The notes under the pieces: model-generated | Seen by the model: the letters and a program-made list of their open reading frames with translations, nothing else | Database searches by the model: none | What the model was told of the DNA's origin: nothing | Program-made: the position numbers and the translations under genes | Assembly (NCBI GenBank): GCA_910577555.1 | Contig: CAJTLF010000001.1 | Span: 206,789 to 270,788, forward strand | Length of the DNA stretch: 64,000 nt | Direction of reading: 5' to 3' | Source: an uncultured Christensenella sp. | GTDB lineage: Bacteria > Bacillota > Clostridia > Christensenellales > Borkfalkiaceae | Shown: positions 23,503 to 31,916 of the stretch, one piece after another | Layout: the number at the start of each line of letters is the position of its first letter | Numbering within the stretch: position 1 is the stretch's first letter

Positions 23503-24576
23503 TTAATAGAATACTTCTTCTATAACGCCGCCGCCGAGACAGTAAGTTTGGTCGTAAAATACTGCGTACTGTCCTTCGGTTACCGCGCGCTGCGGCTCGG
23601 CAAATTCGACCAAAGCCCCGTCGCCTTTCAGCGTTACCGTAACTTGCTGTTCGCCCTGTCTGTATCTGAATTTGGCGGTGAGATTTTGCGTTGGACGGGG
23701 GATATACCCTATCCAATTCAAGCCCGATACGCGGCAGGCCTTGGAATACAGCGGGCTTTCGTCGCCGTGGGATACTATTAATACGTTGTTTTCAAGGTCT
23801 TTTTTTACAACGAACCAACGCCCGTCTTCTCCGCTTTTGCCGCCGAGGTCAAGTCCCCTGCGCTGACCTATCGTGTAGTACATAAGTCCCGCGTGTTCGC
23901 CTACCGTCTGCCCGTCGGGCGTGACTATTTTGCCGCTCTGTGCGGGAAGGTAGCCGCTTAAAAATTTGCGGAAGTTGCGTTCGCCTATAAAGCATATGCC
24001 CGTGGAGTCCTTCTTTTTCGCGGTGGCAAGACCGTTTTCAATCGCTATCCCGCGCACCCTTTCCTTGGGCAGGTCGGCGAGCGGGAAGAGTACGTTTTCA
24101 AGCTGGCTTTCGCGGACCTGATTTAAAAAATAGGTCTGGTCCTTGCCCGCGTCCGCGGCTTTTTTAAGGCGGGTTACGCCGTTGGCGCGGTCTATTCCGC
24201 AATAGTGTCCCGTGGCGACGAAGTCAGCGCCGAGCGCAAGGGCGTATTCGCGGAAGGGTCCGAATTTTATTTCGCGGTTGCAGAGCACGTCGGGGTTGGG
24301 CGTTCTGCCCGCCTTATACTCCGAAAGGAAGTGCGAAAATACCCTGTCCAGATATTGTTTTGCGAAGTTTACGCTGTAATAGGGGATATCCAACGCGCCG
24401 CACACGCGCCTTACGTCGGCAAAGTCTGCGTCTGCACTGCACGCGCCGTCGGGGGAAGCTTCTTCCCAGTTCATCATATATAGCCCGATTACTTCGTAAC
24501 CCTGTTGTTTTAAAAGGAGAGCGGCTACAGAAGAATCTACCCCGCCGCTCATTCCTATTACGACTCTCGCACCCAT
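23503..24576 (-). CDS. mnmA: tRNA-specific 2-thiouridylase MnmA
   Basis: Installs the 2-thio group of mnm5s2U34 in Lys, Glu and Gln tRNAs. 357 residues, standard. The PP-loop near the N-terminus is VVIGMSGGVDSSVAALLL. The conserved cysteines are in TPNPDVLCNREIKF (catalytic) and STGICFIGERNF (persulfide), with YFLNQV between them. The C-terminal beta barrel ends QYAVFYDQTYCLGGGVI. CGGAG precedes the ATG. It points back toward the origin, one of few minus-strand genes. Confidence 0.95.
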   Translation of the reverse strand: MGARVVIGMSGGVDSSVAALLLKQQGYEVIGLYMMNWEEASPDGACSADADFADVRRVCGALDIPYYSVNFAKQYLDRVFSHFLSEYKAGRTPNPDVLCNREIKFGPFREYALALGADFVATGHYCGIDRANGVTRLKKAADAGKDQTYFLNQVRESQLENVLFPLADLPKERVRGIAIENGLATAKKKDSTGICFIGERNFRKFLSGYLPAQSGKIVTPDGQTVGEHAGLMYYTIGQRRGLDLGGKSGEDGRWFVVKKDLENNVLIVSHGDESPLYSKACRVSGLNWIGYIPRPTQNLTAKFRYRQGEQQVTVTLKGDGALVEFAEPQRAVTEGQYAVFYDQTYCLGGGVIEEVFY

Positions 24577-24626
24577 TGCGTTGCTCCGAAAATTAATAAA
24601 ATAATTATAACACGCCCGTTTAATAT

Positions 24627-24654
24627 TTGCAATTAATTTGTTTTGTGGTATAAT
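24627..24654 (+). promoter_or_regulatory. Promoter of tRNA-Arg
   Basis: Extended -10 TGGTATAAT (TATAAT 24649-24654) with a TTGCAA at 24627-24632 and a 16-bp spacer, 17 bp before the mature tRNA 5' end. Confidence 0.6.
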
Positions 24655-24671
24655 AGCAGGGTAAAAATATC

Positions 24672-24748
24672 GTACCCGTAGTGTAACCGGATAACATTAC
24701 GGCCTCCGACGCCGTCGAGTTTGGGTTCGAGCCCCAACGGGTACACCA
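24672..24748 (+). tRNA. tRNA-Arg (anticodon CCG)
   Basis: Complete cloverleaf: acceptor GTACCCG / CGGGTAC, D arm GTGT / ACAT, anticodon stem ACGGC / GCCGT with loop CTCCGAC (anticodon CCG at positions 34-36), T arm TTGGG / CCCAA with loop TTCGAGC, discriminator A and encoded CCA. Reads CGG arginine codons. A terminator follows immediately, so it is transcribed alone. Confidence 0.95.
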
Positions 24749-24752
24749 AAAG

Positions 24753-24797
24753 CTACAGGCGCATGCGAAAAAAGCGTGCGCCTGTAGTCGTGTTTTT
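24753..24797 (+). terminator. Terminator of tRNA-Arg
   Basis: Stem CTACAGGCGCA / TGCGCCTGTAG with a purine-rich loop, followed by a T run at 24792-24797. Confidence 0.88.
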
Positions 24798-24844
24798 TCG
24801 GTGGGGATTTAAGTTTAAAAAATTATCGGGTTATGATTTCCATA

Positions 24845-24873
24845 TTGACAATAGTAAAATTATGGCGTAAAAT
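24845..24873 (+). promoter_or_regulatory. sigma-A promoter of the BspA-like lipoprotein
   Basis: TTGACA (24845-24850) and TAAAAT (24868-24873), 17-bp spacer, giving a leader of about 88 nt. No structured element is obvious in the leader. Confidence 0.75.
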
Positions 24874-24967
24874 TTAAGTAAAGATTAAAATCGTTTATTG
24901 CGGTATTACTTGCGGCGGGCTTGCTTATGAAATGCAAAATATATAGAAGCCGTTGAAGGGGAATTTA

Positions 24968-27592
24968 ATGGTTAAAAAATTTTTAATGGCAAGTTTGTTG
25001 CTTGTATGCGCCGTTCTTTGTGTTCTGGCGGTTGCTTGCGGAACGGATAAGCCCGACGACGGGACCGGGGATAATACGAACGGCGGGCAAAATCCGCCCG
25101 CAGGGCATACCCACGAATACGGCGATTGGGTATCGAAGGGGGAAACTATGCACGGGCGTTTCTGTTCGTGCGGTTTCGAGCAGACTGAGTACCATAACTG
25201 GAGTCAAGGCATTATAACGAAAATTCCGACTTGTAAAGAAAAGGGTGAAATGACGTTTATTTGCGTTTTTTGCGAAGAGACGAGAATAACGGAAATAAAA
25301 GAATTTGCCGAACATATTTGGGGTTACGTTGAAGTTACCAAAGAGCCGACCTGCAAAGAAAACGGAATAAAAACATACACCTGTGTTACTTGTAATGACA
25401 CTAAGACCGAAATTATTGACAAACTAACCGCGCACAGATGGGATGACGGTGAGATTACCAAAGAGCCGACCTGCAAAGAGAACGGAATAAAAACATACAC
25501 CTGTGCTACCTGTAATGACACTAAGACCGAAATTATTGACAAACTAACCGCGCACAGATGGGATGACGGTGAGATTACCAAAGAGCCGACTTGTAAAGAG
25601 AACGGAATAAAAACATACACCTGTGTTACTTGTAAAGATACTAAAACGGAAATTATTGACAAACTAACCGTACACAATTGGGATGACGGTGAGATTACCA
25701 AAGAGCCGACCTGTAAAGAGAACGGAATAAAAACATACACCTGTGCTACCTGTAAAGATACTAAAACGGAAATTATTGACAAACTAACCGTACACAGTTG
25801 GGATGACGGTGAGATTACCAAAGAGCCGACTTGCAAAGAAAACGGAATAAAAACATACACCTGTGCTACCTGTAAAGATACTAAAACTGAAATTATTGAC
25901 AAGCTTACAACTCATAACTTTAAAGACGAGTGGACTGTGACGGATTCAGTGCATTGTCACGAGTGCGTTTTGTGTCAGGAGCGAAAGGATATTGCCGCAC
26001 ATAATTTTTACGGAAACGAATGCTCGGTTTGCAGGTTTGTTAAAGGTTCGCAAGGGATTATCTACGTTTTAAACGACGACGGGAAGTCTTACTTCGTGCA
26101 CTCTTTGGGAACGACGACGCAAAAAAGTATAGTTATAGCTTCGGTTTACAATGAGCTGCCCGTTACGAGAATAAAAGACAATGCGTTCAACGGCAGTGAT
26201 ATTACGGCCGTTTTTATACCTGACAGCGTAACGGAAATCGGTAGATATGCGTTTGCCGGTTGCGAAAATCTCGTTACGGCGAATATACCTGCCGGAGTAA
26301 CCGAATTAAGTAGTGGCGTATTCAGCAATTGTCGTTCGTTGACGAATATAACTTTGCCCGACGGGGTAAGGGTGATAGGCGAGAGTGCTTTTGAATATTG
26401 CGGGTTTACCGAAATCAACTTCCTTAACAAGGTAAACGATATAGGAGAACGCGCGTTCGCCGGTTGCGAAAAGTTAGTTACGGTGAATATACCTGACAGT
26501 GTAACGGAAATCGGTAGATATGCGTTTGCCGGTTGCGAAAATCTCGTTACGGCGAATATACCTGCCGGAGTAACCGGATTAAGCAGTGGCGTATTCAGCA
26601 ATTGTCGTTCGTTGACGGATATAAATTTGCCCGACGGGTTGGAATCGATTGGCGAGAGTGCGTTCGCAAGCTGTGAGTATTTGTTGAGCCTGACTATTCC
26701 CAAAACCGTAACTTTCGTCGGAAGAGAAGCGTTTTCAGATTGCAAGAGAATTACCGTTTACTGCGAAGCCGCGTCGAAGCCGAGCGGGTGGGACGAGAAT
26801 TGGAATTGTCTCGAACAAGTCGACTTTACCGTTCCCGTCGTGTGGGATTGCGTAAACAACGACGCTGACGAGAACGGATATTTTTACGGCGTTATCGGTA
26901 ACTTTAAATACGGGTTTAAAGACGGAACGGCCAAAGTAGTAAAGTATATTTCAAACGGCGACGGTGGCGTGGTAATTCCTCGCACTTTGACCTTTAAAGG
27001 CGAAAATTATACGGTAACTGAAATAGGTCGCACCGCGTTTATTCGCGGTAATTTTGCGAGCATCGTATTGCCCGACACGGTAACCGTTATAGGCGATTAC
27101 GCCTTCCTTTCGTGTAAAAAAATAACCGAGCTGAACTTGCCCGACGGGGTGACGCATATGGGGGAAGGCGCGCTTGGCGATTGCGTTAAGTTGACTACTA
27201 TTACCGTTCCCGACGGAGTGACGGAAATAAGCGACGGACTGTTTGAGGGTTGCAGTGAGCTGCGCACGGTAATTTTGCCCGACGAAATTGTTTCGGTAGG
27301 AAAGGACGCGTTTGCGTATTGTTATGCTATTACCGAGATAACGTTCGGCGACGGGTTGCAATCTATCGGTGAAGGTGCGTTTGGCGAATGTACGAGACTT
27401 GCAAGGATAACTTTGCCGTCGAGCCTGAAAACGATTGGCAGGTTTGCTTTTACCCGCGCGAACAAGCTGACCGAAATAATTTTTCTCGGGACGGTTGGGC
27501 AATGGAATGAAATCGTGACGGAAGAGAATTGGAACTACGAGTCCGGAAACTATACCGTTAAATGTATGGACGGAACGGTGGGTAAGGCGTAG
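24968..27592 (+). CDS. BspA-like surface lipoprotein with Cys-rich tandem repeats and LRR_5 repeats
   Basis: Predicted cell-surface lipoprotein of 874 residues. The lipoprotein signal is KKFLMASLLLVCAVLCVLAV with lipobox LAVAC. Residues about 125-315 are five near-identical 40-residue repeats, each PTCKENG...TYTCATCKDTKTE, with a C-x9-C-x2-C-x13-H pattern suggesting metal binding. From about 370 to the end are BspA-type leucine-rich repeats (VTEIGRYAFAGCENLV, IPDSVTEIG), interrupted by a linker at about 600-660. BspA proteins bind host or bacterial surfaces; the ligand here is unknown. GAAGGGGA lies before the ATG; the frame is also open from 24953. Confidence 0.92.
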   Translation: MVKKFLMASLLLVCAVLCVLAVACGTDKPDDGTGDNTNGGQNPPAGHTHEYGDWVSKGETMHGRFCSCGFEQTEYHNWSQGIITKIPTCKEKGEMTFICVFCEETRITEIKEFAEHIWGYVEVTKEPTCKENGIKTYTCVTCNDTKTEIIDKLTAHRWDDGEITKEPTCKENGIKTYTCATCNDTKTEIIDKLTAHRWDDGEITKEPTCKENGIKTYTCVTCKDTKTEIIDKLTVHNWDDGEITKEPTCKENGIKTYTCATCKDTKTEIIDKLTVHSWDDGEITKEPTCKENGIKTYTCATCKDTKTEIIDKLTTHNFKDEWTVTDSVHCHECVLCQERKDIAAHNFYGNECSVCRFVKGSQGIIYVLNDDGKSYFVHSLGTTTQKSIVIASVYNELPVTRIKDNAFNGSDITAVFIPDSVTEIGRYAFAGCENLVTANIPAGVTELSSGVFSNCRSLTNITLPDGVRVIGESAFEYCGFTEINFLNKVNDIGERAFAGCEKLVTVNIPDSVTEIGRYAFAGCENLVTANIPAGVTGLSSGVFSNCRSLTDINLPDGLESIGESAFASCEYLLSLTIPKTVTFVGREAFSDCKRITVYCEAASKPSGWDENWNCLEQVDFTVPVVWDCVNNDADENGYFYGVIGNFKYGFKDGTAKVVKYISNGDGGVVIPRTLTFKGENYTVTEIGRTAFIRGNFASIVLPDTVTVIGDYAFLSCKKITELNLPDGVTHMGEGALGDCVKLTTITVPDGVTEISDGLFEGCSELRTVILPDEIVSVGKDAFAYCYAITEITFGDGLQSIGEGAFGECTRLARITLPSSLKTIGRFAFTRANKLTEIIFLGTVGQWNEIVTEENWNYESGNYTVKCMDGTVGKA
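25336..25910 (+). repeat. 120-bp coding tandem repeat
   Basis: Five units with exact 120-bp period start at 25336, 25456, 25576, 25696 and 25816, each opening ACCAAAGAGCCGAC. Units are over 90% identical, differing at a few synonymous or AAT/AAA, GTT/GCT positions, which implies recent homogenisation. They encode the 40-residue Cys-rich modules and could expand or contract. Confidence 0.93.
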
Positions 27593-27621
27593 ACGGTGAT
27601 ATAATCTGAATAAAACGTTGA

Positions 27622-27651
27622 ACGGTACCCGCGCGGTTGCGCGGGTACCGT
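27622..27651 (+). terminator. Terminator after the BspA-like gene
   Basis: 13-bp stem ACGGTACCCGCGC / GCGCGGGTACCGT with a GGTT loop, followed by TTCGTT. Confidence 0.7.
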
Positions 27652-27702
27652 TTCGTTCGGTACGGGTGGGTGGGATTGGTAATTTGCGGTTAAAAGTTAG
27701 CG

Positions 27703-27731
27703 TTGACAAATCGTCGGGGGTATGGTAGACT
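27703..27731 (+). promoter_or_regulatory. Promoter of the truncated regulator/GH3 locus
   Basis: TTGACA (27703-27708) and TAGACT (27726-27731), 17-bp spacer, 28 bp before the LytTR regulator ATG. Confidence 0.65.
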
Positions 27732-27759
27732 TTAAACAGAAATTTGAAGCGGGGTATTT

Positions 27760-28491
27760 ATGACGAATATAGCAATAGTCGAAGACGACGTTAAAACGCA
27801 GGAGCTTCTCAAATCGTATTTAGCCGATTTTACCGCGAAGAGCGGGGAAGAATTCCGCGTACACTGTTTTGAAAATCCCGTTAATTTTCTTACCGATTAC
27901 AGGGCGAATTACGATATAGTATTAATGGATATAGAGCTTCCGCATATGAACGGAATGGAAGTTTCGCATAAACTGCGCGAAATGGATAAGTCGGTGACGC
28001 TGATTTTCGTCACGAATATGGCCCAGTTTGCGGTTGAAGGCTACGCCGTGGACGCGTTCGACTATATCGTTAAGCCCGTTTCGTGCGACGATTTCGCTTT
28101 AAAGCTCGACCGCGCGCTTAAACGGATAAGGCGGGCGAGCGACGTGAAGTTGAAAATAGCCGTAAACTATTCGATAAAGCTCATTCTTTCGTCGCAATTG
28201 AAATACGTGGAGGTTATCGGGCATAAGCTTATATACCACACCGTGTCGGACGGTAATCTTACGACTACGGGTACTTTAAAGGAAGTCGAAGAAAAGCTTG
28301 CGGGGAAGGGTTTTGCCAAATGCAACAACTGTTACCTTGTAAATCTCCGGTTTGTGACGGGTATCGAAAAGCAGACGGTGACCGTCGGCGACGAAGAGTT
28401 GCAGATAAGCTACCCCAAAAGGAAGGACTTTATGCGCGCCCTTAACGACCATCTCGGCAGCGGGTCGGGTGGGGGGGGGCGACTTAAATGA
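27760..28491 (+). CDS. LytTR-family response regulator (AgrA-like), locus 1
   Basis: 243 residues. Receiver domain (about 1-125) has IAIVEDD acidic pair, phosphoacceptor Asp57 in IVLMDIELP, and the lysine in YIVKPVS. LytTR DNA-binding domain (about 140-235) has LKYVEVIGHKLIYHT, KGFAKCNNCYLVNLRFV and YPKRKDFMRAL. A glycine-rich stretch ends the protein. It is intact, whereas its partner kinase (28488) is cut after 67 residues. It resembles the regulator at 40384 (shared IFVTNMAQ-AV-GY-V-A-D/-FIVKPV block), so the two loci are paralogous. Confidence 0.93.
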   Translation: MTNIAIVEDDVKTQELLKSYLADFTAKSGEEFRVHCFENPVNFLTDYRANYDIVLMDIELPHMNGMEVSHKLREMDKSVTLIFVTNMAQFAVEGYAVDAFDYIVKPVSCDDFALKLDRALKRIRRASDVKLKIAVNYSIKLILSSQLKYVEVIGHKLIYHTVSDGNLTTTGTLKEVEEKLAGKGFAKCNNCYLVNLRFVTGIEKQTVTVGDEELQISYPKRKDFMRALNDHLGSGSGGGGRLK

Positions 28492-28691
28492 CCCAGCTGG
28501 AGTTTTACAAGTCTTTTCAGTTCGTTGCCGAGCTGATTATCGCCGAAGCGTTGTTCTGTCTGCGGCTTAACGGGCGGTCCAAATATTTTATAAGACTGCC
28601 GTTTGCGTTGGCGGGAGTGGTGCTGTTTTCTTTCCTTTTTCCCATAATTACGACCAACGCGTTCTACATTTCGTTCACGCGCACTCTATAG
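28488..28691 (+). pseudogene. Truncated GHKL sensor kinase, N-terminal remnant
   Basis: Only 67 residues remain. They contain the first one or two membrane helices (FVAELIIAEALFCLRL, FALAGVVLFSFLFP), aligning with the start of the 419-residue kinase at 41091. After about residue 63 the frame is replaced: four unrelated residues, then TAG. The ATGA overlap with the regulator is preserved as at the intact locus. No histidine box or ATPase domain survives. From about 28680 the DNA encodes GH3-like sequence in another frame, so a deletion joined the two genes. Confidence 0.8.
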
Positions 28692-28723
28692 ACGGAAACG
28701 ACGAACCCGTTAAAATCAACTAT

Positions 28724-30001
28724 ATGACGAGAGCGGATTTCGAGAATACTTTCCCCTATCAGAAAGCCGAAAACAGACTTGCGGGTGCGGTAAAAACCGA
28801 TACCCTTTACGTGAACGTAAATCCCGTGAACGACGCGTCGGACGAAGCCCCCGCATTCGGGCGGGCGAGCGACCTTACTCTTAAAGACGTGATAGGGCTC
28901 GATTACGACGAGAATGAGGATAAGTGGAACGAGCTTACGAGTAAGCTTACGCTTAACGAATGCGCGAATCTCGTAGTTATAGGCGGCTTCGGTACTATAG
29001 AAGTAAGCAAGATTGGTATGCCCAGAACGGTAGCCAGCGACGGCCCTGCGGGATTCAACAATACCGTTACGGGCGACGGCAACCTTAAAGCCGTTTGCTA
29101 TCCCAGCGCGACGATAATCGGCTCGACCTGGGACTGGTATATGGGTTATCAGGTGGGCAGAGCGATAGGTATCGAAGGTAAGGCACTAGGCATAAGCGGC
29201 TGGTACGGTCCCGGCGCGAACCTGCACCGCAGCGTTATGGGCGGCAGAAACTTCGAGTATTACTCCGAAGACGCAAGACTTTCGGGTATAATCTGCGCTT
29301 ACGAAGTGTACGGCGCGAAAGAGCAGGGACTTACTTCTTACGTAAAGCATATTGCCGTGAACGACAGCGATTCGGGCCGTAACGGCGCGTATAAGTGGCT
29401 TACCGAACAGAATTTGAGAGAAAACTATCTGTTGCCTTTCGAGCTTATAGTAAAGGTGGGCAAGGGTAACGGAATGATGAGTTCGGTTGACAGAATAGGC
29501 TCAACCAGAGCTGCGTCAAGCTACGCGTTGCTTACCGCCGTTCTCCGCGACGAGTGGGGCTTCCGCGGCACGGTAATTACCGACTATTATCAGAATTCTC
29601 ATCAGTCCGCCCCCGGAATATGGGCACCCAGCCAAGCCGGCGATACTGTACACGACGTGGACGAGTGCGTCCGCGCGGGCAACGATATGCTCTTGTGGAC
29701 GGACGGAAATATTAATTTCTTTAACGATGCGGACAGCAATACCGCGAAGAAGGCTATACACCAATCCGCTAAAAACATTATTTATACTTACGCCGACACC
29801 GTGCATTTTGCCGAGACGGCGCAGGGACTTGATAAGGGTTCGATGATTGGCGAAAGCGTTGAAGTGTTTGCTTGGTGGATACCCGTTCTCGTGGTCGCGG
29901 ACGTGGTTGTTGCCGGGCTGCTGGTAACGTGGGGATTACTGCTCTTCAAAAAGAAGAAAGTGCGTGAAGAAATTTCCGACGACGATTCCGCAGCCGATTA
30001 A
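28724..30001 (+). CDS. GH3 catalytic-domain fragment with C-terminal membrane anchor
   Basis: 425 residues corresponding to the C-terminal part of the permuted GH3 enzyme at 43251. Seen: SDGPAGFNN, the LHRSVMGGRNFEYYSEDARLSG block, VKHIAVND (KH motif), and VITDYYQN with the probable nucleophile Asp. A C-terminal helix IPVLVVADVVVAGLLVTWGLL ends in KKKK. The N-terminal GH3_C-type and FnIII-like domains are missing. In-frame GH3-like residues (GNDEPVKINY) continue upstream of the ATG to the junction near 28680, and no ribosome-binding site precedes the ATG, so this is probably a 5'-deleted gene. Residual translation is possible. Confidence 0.75.
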   Translation: MTRADFENTFPYQKAENRLAGAVKTDTLYVNVNPVNDASDEAPAFGRASDLTLKDVIGLDYDENEDKWNELTSKLTLNECANLVVIGGFGTIEVSKIGMPRTVASDGPAGFNNTVTGDGNLKAVCYPSATIIGSTWDWYMGYQVGRAIGIEGKALGISGWYGPGANLHRSVMGGRNFEYYSEDARLSGIICAYEVYGAKEQGLTSYVKHIAVNDSDSGRNGAYKWLTEQNLRENYLLPFELIVKVGKGNGMMSSVDRIGSTRAASSYALLTAVLRDEWGFRGTVITDYYQNSHQSAPGIWAPSQAGDTVHDVDECVRAGNDMLLWTDGNINFFNDADSNTAKKAIHQSAKNIIYTYADTVHFAETAQGLDKGSMIGESVEVFAWWIPVLVVADVVVAGLLVTWGLLLFKKKKVREEISDDDSAAD

Positions 30002-30040
30002 ACCGTAATTATATTTAAACTTTAAATTATATTTCGTGAG

Positions 30041-30078
30041 AATTCCCGCCCGCGCTATTGCGCGGGCGGGAATTTTTT
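30041..30078 (+). terminator. Terminator after the GH3 fragment
   Basis: 15-bp stem AATTCCCGCCCGCGC / GCGCGGGCGGGAATT with a TATT-type loop, then a T run to 30078. Confidence 0.88.
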
Positions 30079-30159
30079 ACGAGAAAATACCGTTCGTCGG
30101 GAGAGTAACGCCGTTGAACGGTGGGCTGAATGACAGGGAGTGATTGCGCAATGTTTTTC

Positions 30160-30290
30160 CGGATTGCTTCGTCGCTACGCTCCTCGCAATGACGGGAAAG
30201 GAAAGGCTCGCAATGACGGGTGTGGTTGTGCGGAATGATGCTGTTACACGGTGGATTCTTCACTTCGTTCAGAATGACAAGGGTGCGGTT
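30160..30290. repeat. Dispersed REP-like repeat, inverse orientation
   Basis: CCGGATTGCTTCGTCGCTAC through CTCGCAATGACGGG, followed by partial tails CTCGCAATGACGGG and GGATTCTTCACTTCGTTCAG. It fills the gap between the GH3 fragment and the GLUG lipoprotein together with the promoter at 30357. No gene is visible. Confidence 0.8.
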
Positions 30291-30356
30291 TCGCGGTCGG
30301 ACGACAAAACGGGACTTTTTTCTCTTTTTATTTCTGTCCGTGTTGTCGGGCGGGCG

Positions 30357-30385
30357 TTGACTATCCGCGTGAAAAGGTATATCAT
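30357..30385 (+). promoter_or_regulatory. Promoter of the GLUG lipoprotein
   Basis: TTGACT (30357-30362) and TATCAT (30380-30385), 17-bp spacer. An alternative TATAAT at 30385-30390 lacks a well-spaced -35. Confidence 0.55.
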
Positions 30386-30427
30386 ATAATAGTTAACGTT
30401 ATACGAAAACGAACGGAGAATGTGAAA

Positions 30428-31762
30428 ATGATTAAAAAGAGAATTATTACCTTTTTATGCGCGTCCGTCGTATGCGCTACGGCTTGCGCTTTCGCCGCGT
30501 GCGCGCACGAATGCGATTACGGGGAATGGGAAACGGTGAAGGTTTCCACCTGTATCGAAAAGGGTTACAAAGTAAGAGTTTGTAAGGACCCCGACTGCGG
30601 AAAGCGGGAGCGGGCGGAGCTTGAAATAGACCCCGACGCTCACAGGCTGAATACGGTGACTGCGGAAGCGGCGGGCTGTGAAAATGACGGACACGTGGCG
30701 TATAGCCACTGCTCGCTGTGTTTGAAGAACTTTGACGGCGACGGAAATGAAATTGCCGCGGGCGACGAAATTATTCCCGCCGCGCACGATTTTACCGAAT
30801 ATTCCGCGGTGGCGGCTACCGACCATGCCCACGGAAGGGTTGCTTATAGGCATTGCGAGACCTGTAAAAAAGATTACGACGCGGCTACGGGCGAAATTCT
30901 TGCCGACGCGGTTATACCCGCTAAGCACGCGGATTACGACAGGGATACGCTGTATTGCCGGACCTGCGAAAAGTACGTTATAACTACGGTTGAGCAATTT
31001 AAGGCGTTCCGCGACGGCGTGAACGCGGGGAACGGCTACGACGGCAAAACGGTCGTTTTAGACGCCGATTTGGATTTGAAAAACGAAGAATGGACGCCCA
31101 TAAACTCGTTCAAGGGTACTTTCGACGGGCAGGGGCATACGATTAAAAACCTTAAAATATCCGGCGGGGATAATCTTGGGTTGTTCGGCAGACAGTGGCA
31201 GATTAGGGCGGTTATAAGCAACTTCACGATAGACGGCGCAAATATTTCGGGCGGCTCGAGCGTGGGTGTGGTGCTTGGGAACACGGCGTCTACCGCAGTT
31301 ACGGACGTAACGGTGAAAAACGCGAGAATATCCGCCAACCATTACGCGGGCGGCATAGTGGGATACGCTTATACGGAAATAAGCGGTTGCACCGTGGAAG
31401 GGCTTGAAATCGTTTGCGTGCCCGATATGGGCGCAGACGGCTATGACAACGGCGACAAGGTAGGCGGGATAGTGGGCTACCTTTGCTCGGGCAAAGCGGA
31501 GAGATGCACCGTTTCAAAAATCAGCCTTAAAGGTTACCGCGACGTGGGCGGTATTGCGGGGACGGCAACCACGGGCGACGGTCCAGTTTCGGTTACGGGT
31601 AACGCTGTGTCGGACGCGACCGTTTGCGTTGACCAGACCGTAAACCATTACGGGGATAAGGCTCCTAACGCGGGCGAAATAGTGGGCAGGGTTATAGGTT
31701 CGGTAGTTATGGAAAACAACTCGCACGGGCGGGTGACGATAGATATTAAACTCAATTCGTAA
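30428..31762 (+). CDS. Surface lipoprotein with Cys-rich modules and GLUG repeats
   Basis: Predicted surface lipoprotein of 444 residues. Signal KRIITFLCASVVCATACAF with lipobox AFAAC. Residues about 25-180 hold Cys/His modules (e.g. CENDGHVAYSHCSLC, VAYRHCETC) resembling the repeats of the lipoprotein at 24968. Residues about 185-440 are a right-handed beta-helix-like GLUG region: FKGTFDGQGHTIKNLKI, YAGGIVGYAYTEISGC, KVGGIVGYLCSGKA, DVGGIAGTATT. GLUG repeats occur in adhesins. The ATG at 30428 gives better spacing to GGAG than the GTG at 30422. A terminator follows. Confidence 0.88.
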   Translation: MIKKRIITFLCASVVCATACAFAACAHECDYGEWETVKVSTCIEKGYKVRVCKDPDCGKRERAELEIDPDAHRLNTVTAEAAGCENDGHVAYSHCSLCLKNFDGDGNEIAAGDEIIPAAHDFTEYSAVAATDHAHGRVAYRHCETCKKDYDAATGEILADAVIPAKHADYDRDTLYCRTCEKYVITTVEQFKAFRDGVNAGNGYDGKTVVLDADLDLKNEEWTPINSFKGTFDGQGHTIKNLKISGGDNLGLFGRQWQIRAVISNFTIDGANISGGSSVGVVLGNTASTAVTDVTVKNARISANHYAGGIVGYAYTEISGCTVEGLEIVCVPDMGADGYDNGDKVGGIVGYLCSGKAERCTVSKISLKGYRDVGGIAGTATTGDGPVSVTGNAVSDATVCVDQTVNHYGDKAPNAGEIVGRVIGSVVMENNSHGRVTIDIKLNS

Positions 31763-31769
31763 ATTTATT

Positions 31770-31797
31770 GCGGCGGTCGGTTGCGACCGCCGCTTAT
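31770..31797 (+). terminator. Terminator after the GLUG lipoprotein
   Basis: GCGGCGGTCG / CGACCGCCGC stem, GTTG loop, followed by TTATTT. Confidence 0.75.
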
Positions 31798-31916
31798 TTG
31801 CGCCGTTGACTATAAATTACCTGAAAAATTTTTTAAATTAGGTAGATTTTTACTCTTTGGATATGGTATTATGTAAATAGACGAATTATAATTAATTACC
31901 ACAGACGGAAAATAAT

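Noticed and set aside
25336..25910. Possible CRISPR or recombination repeat array
   Set aside because: In-frame 120-bp coding repeats inside a lipoprotein gene.
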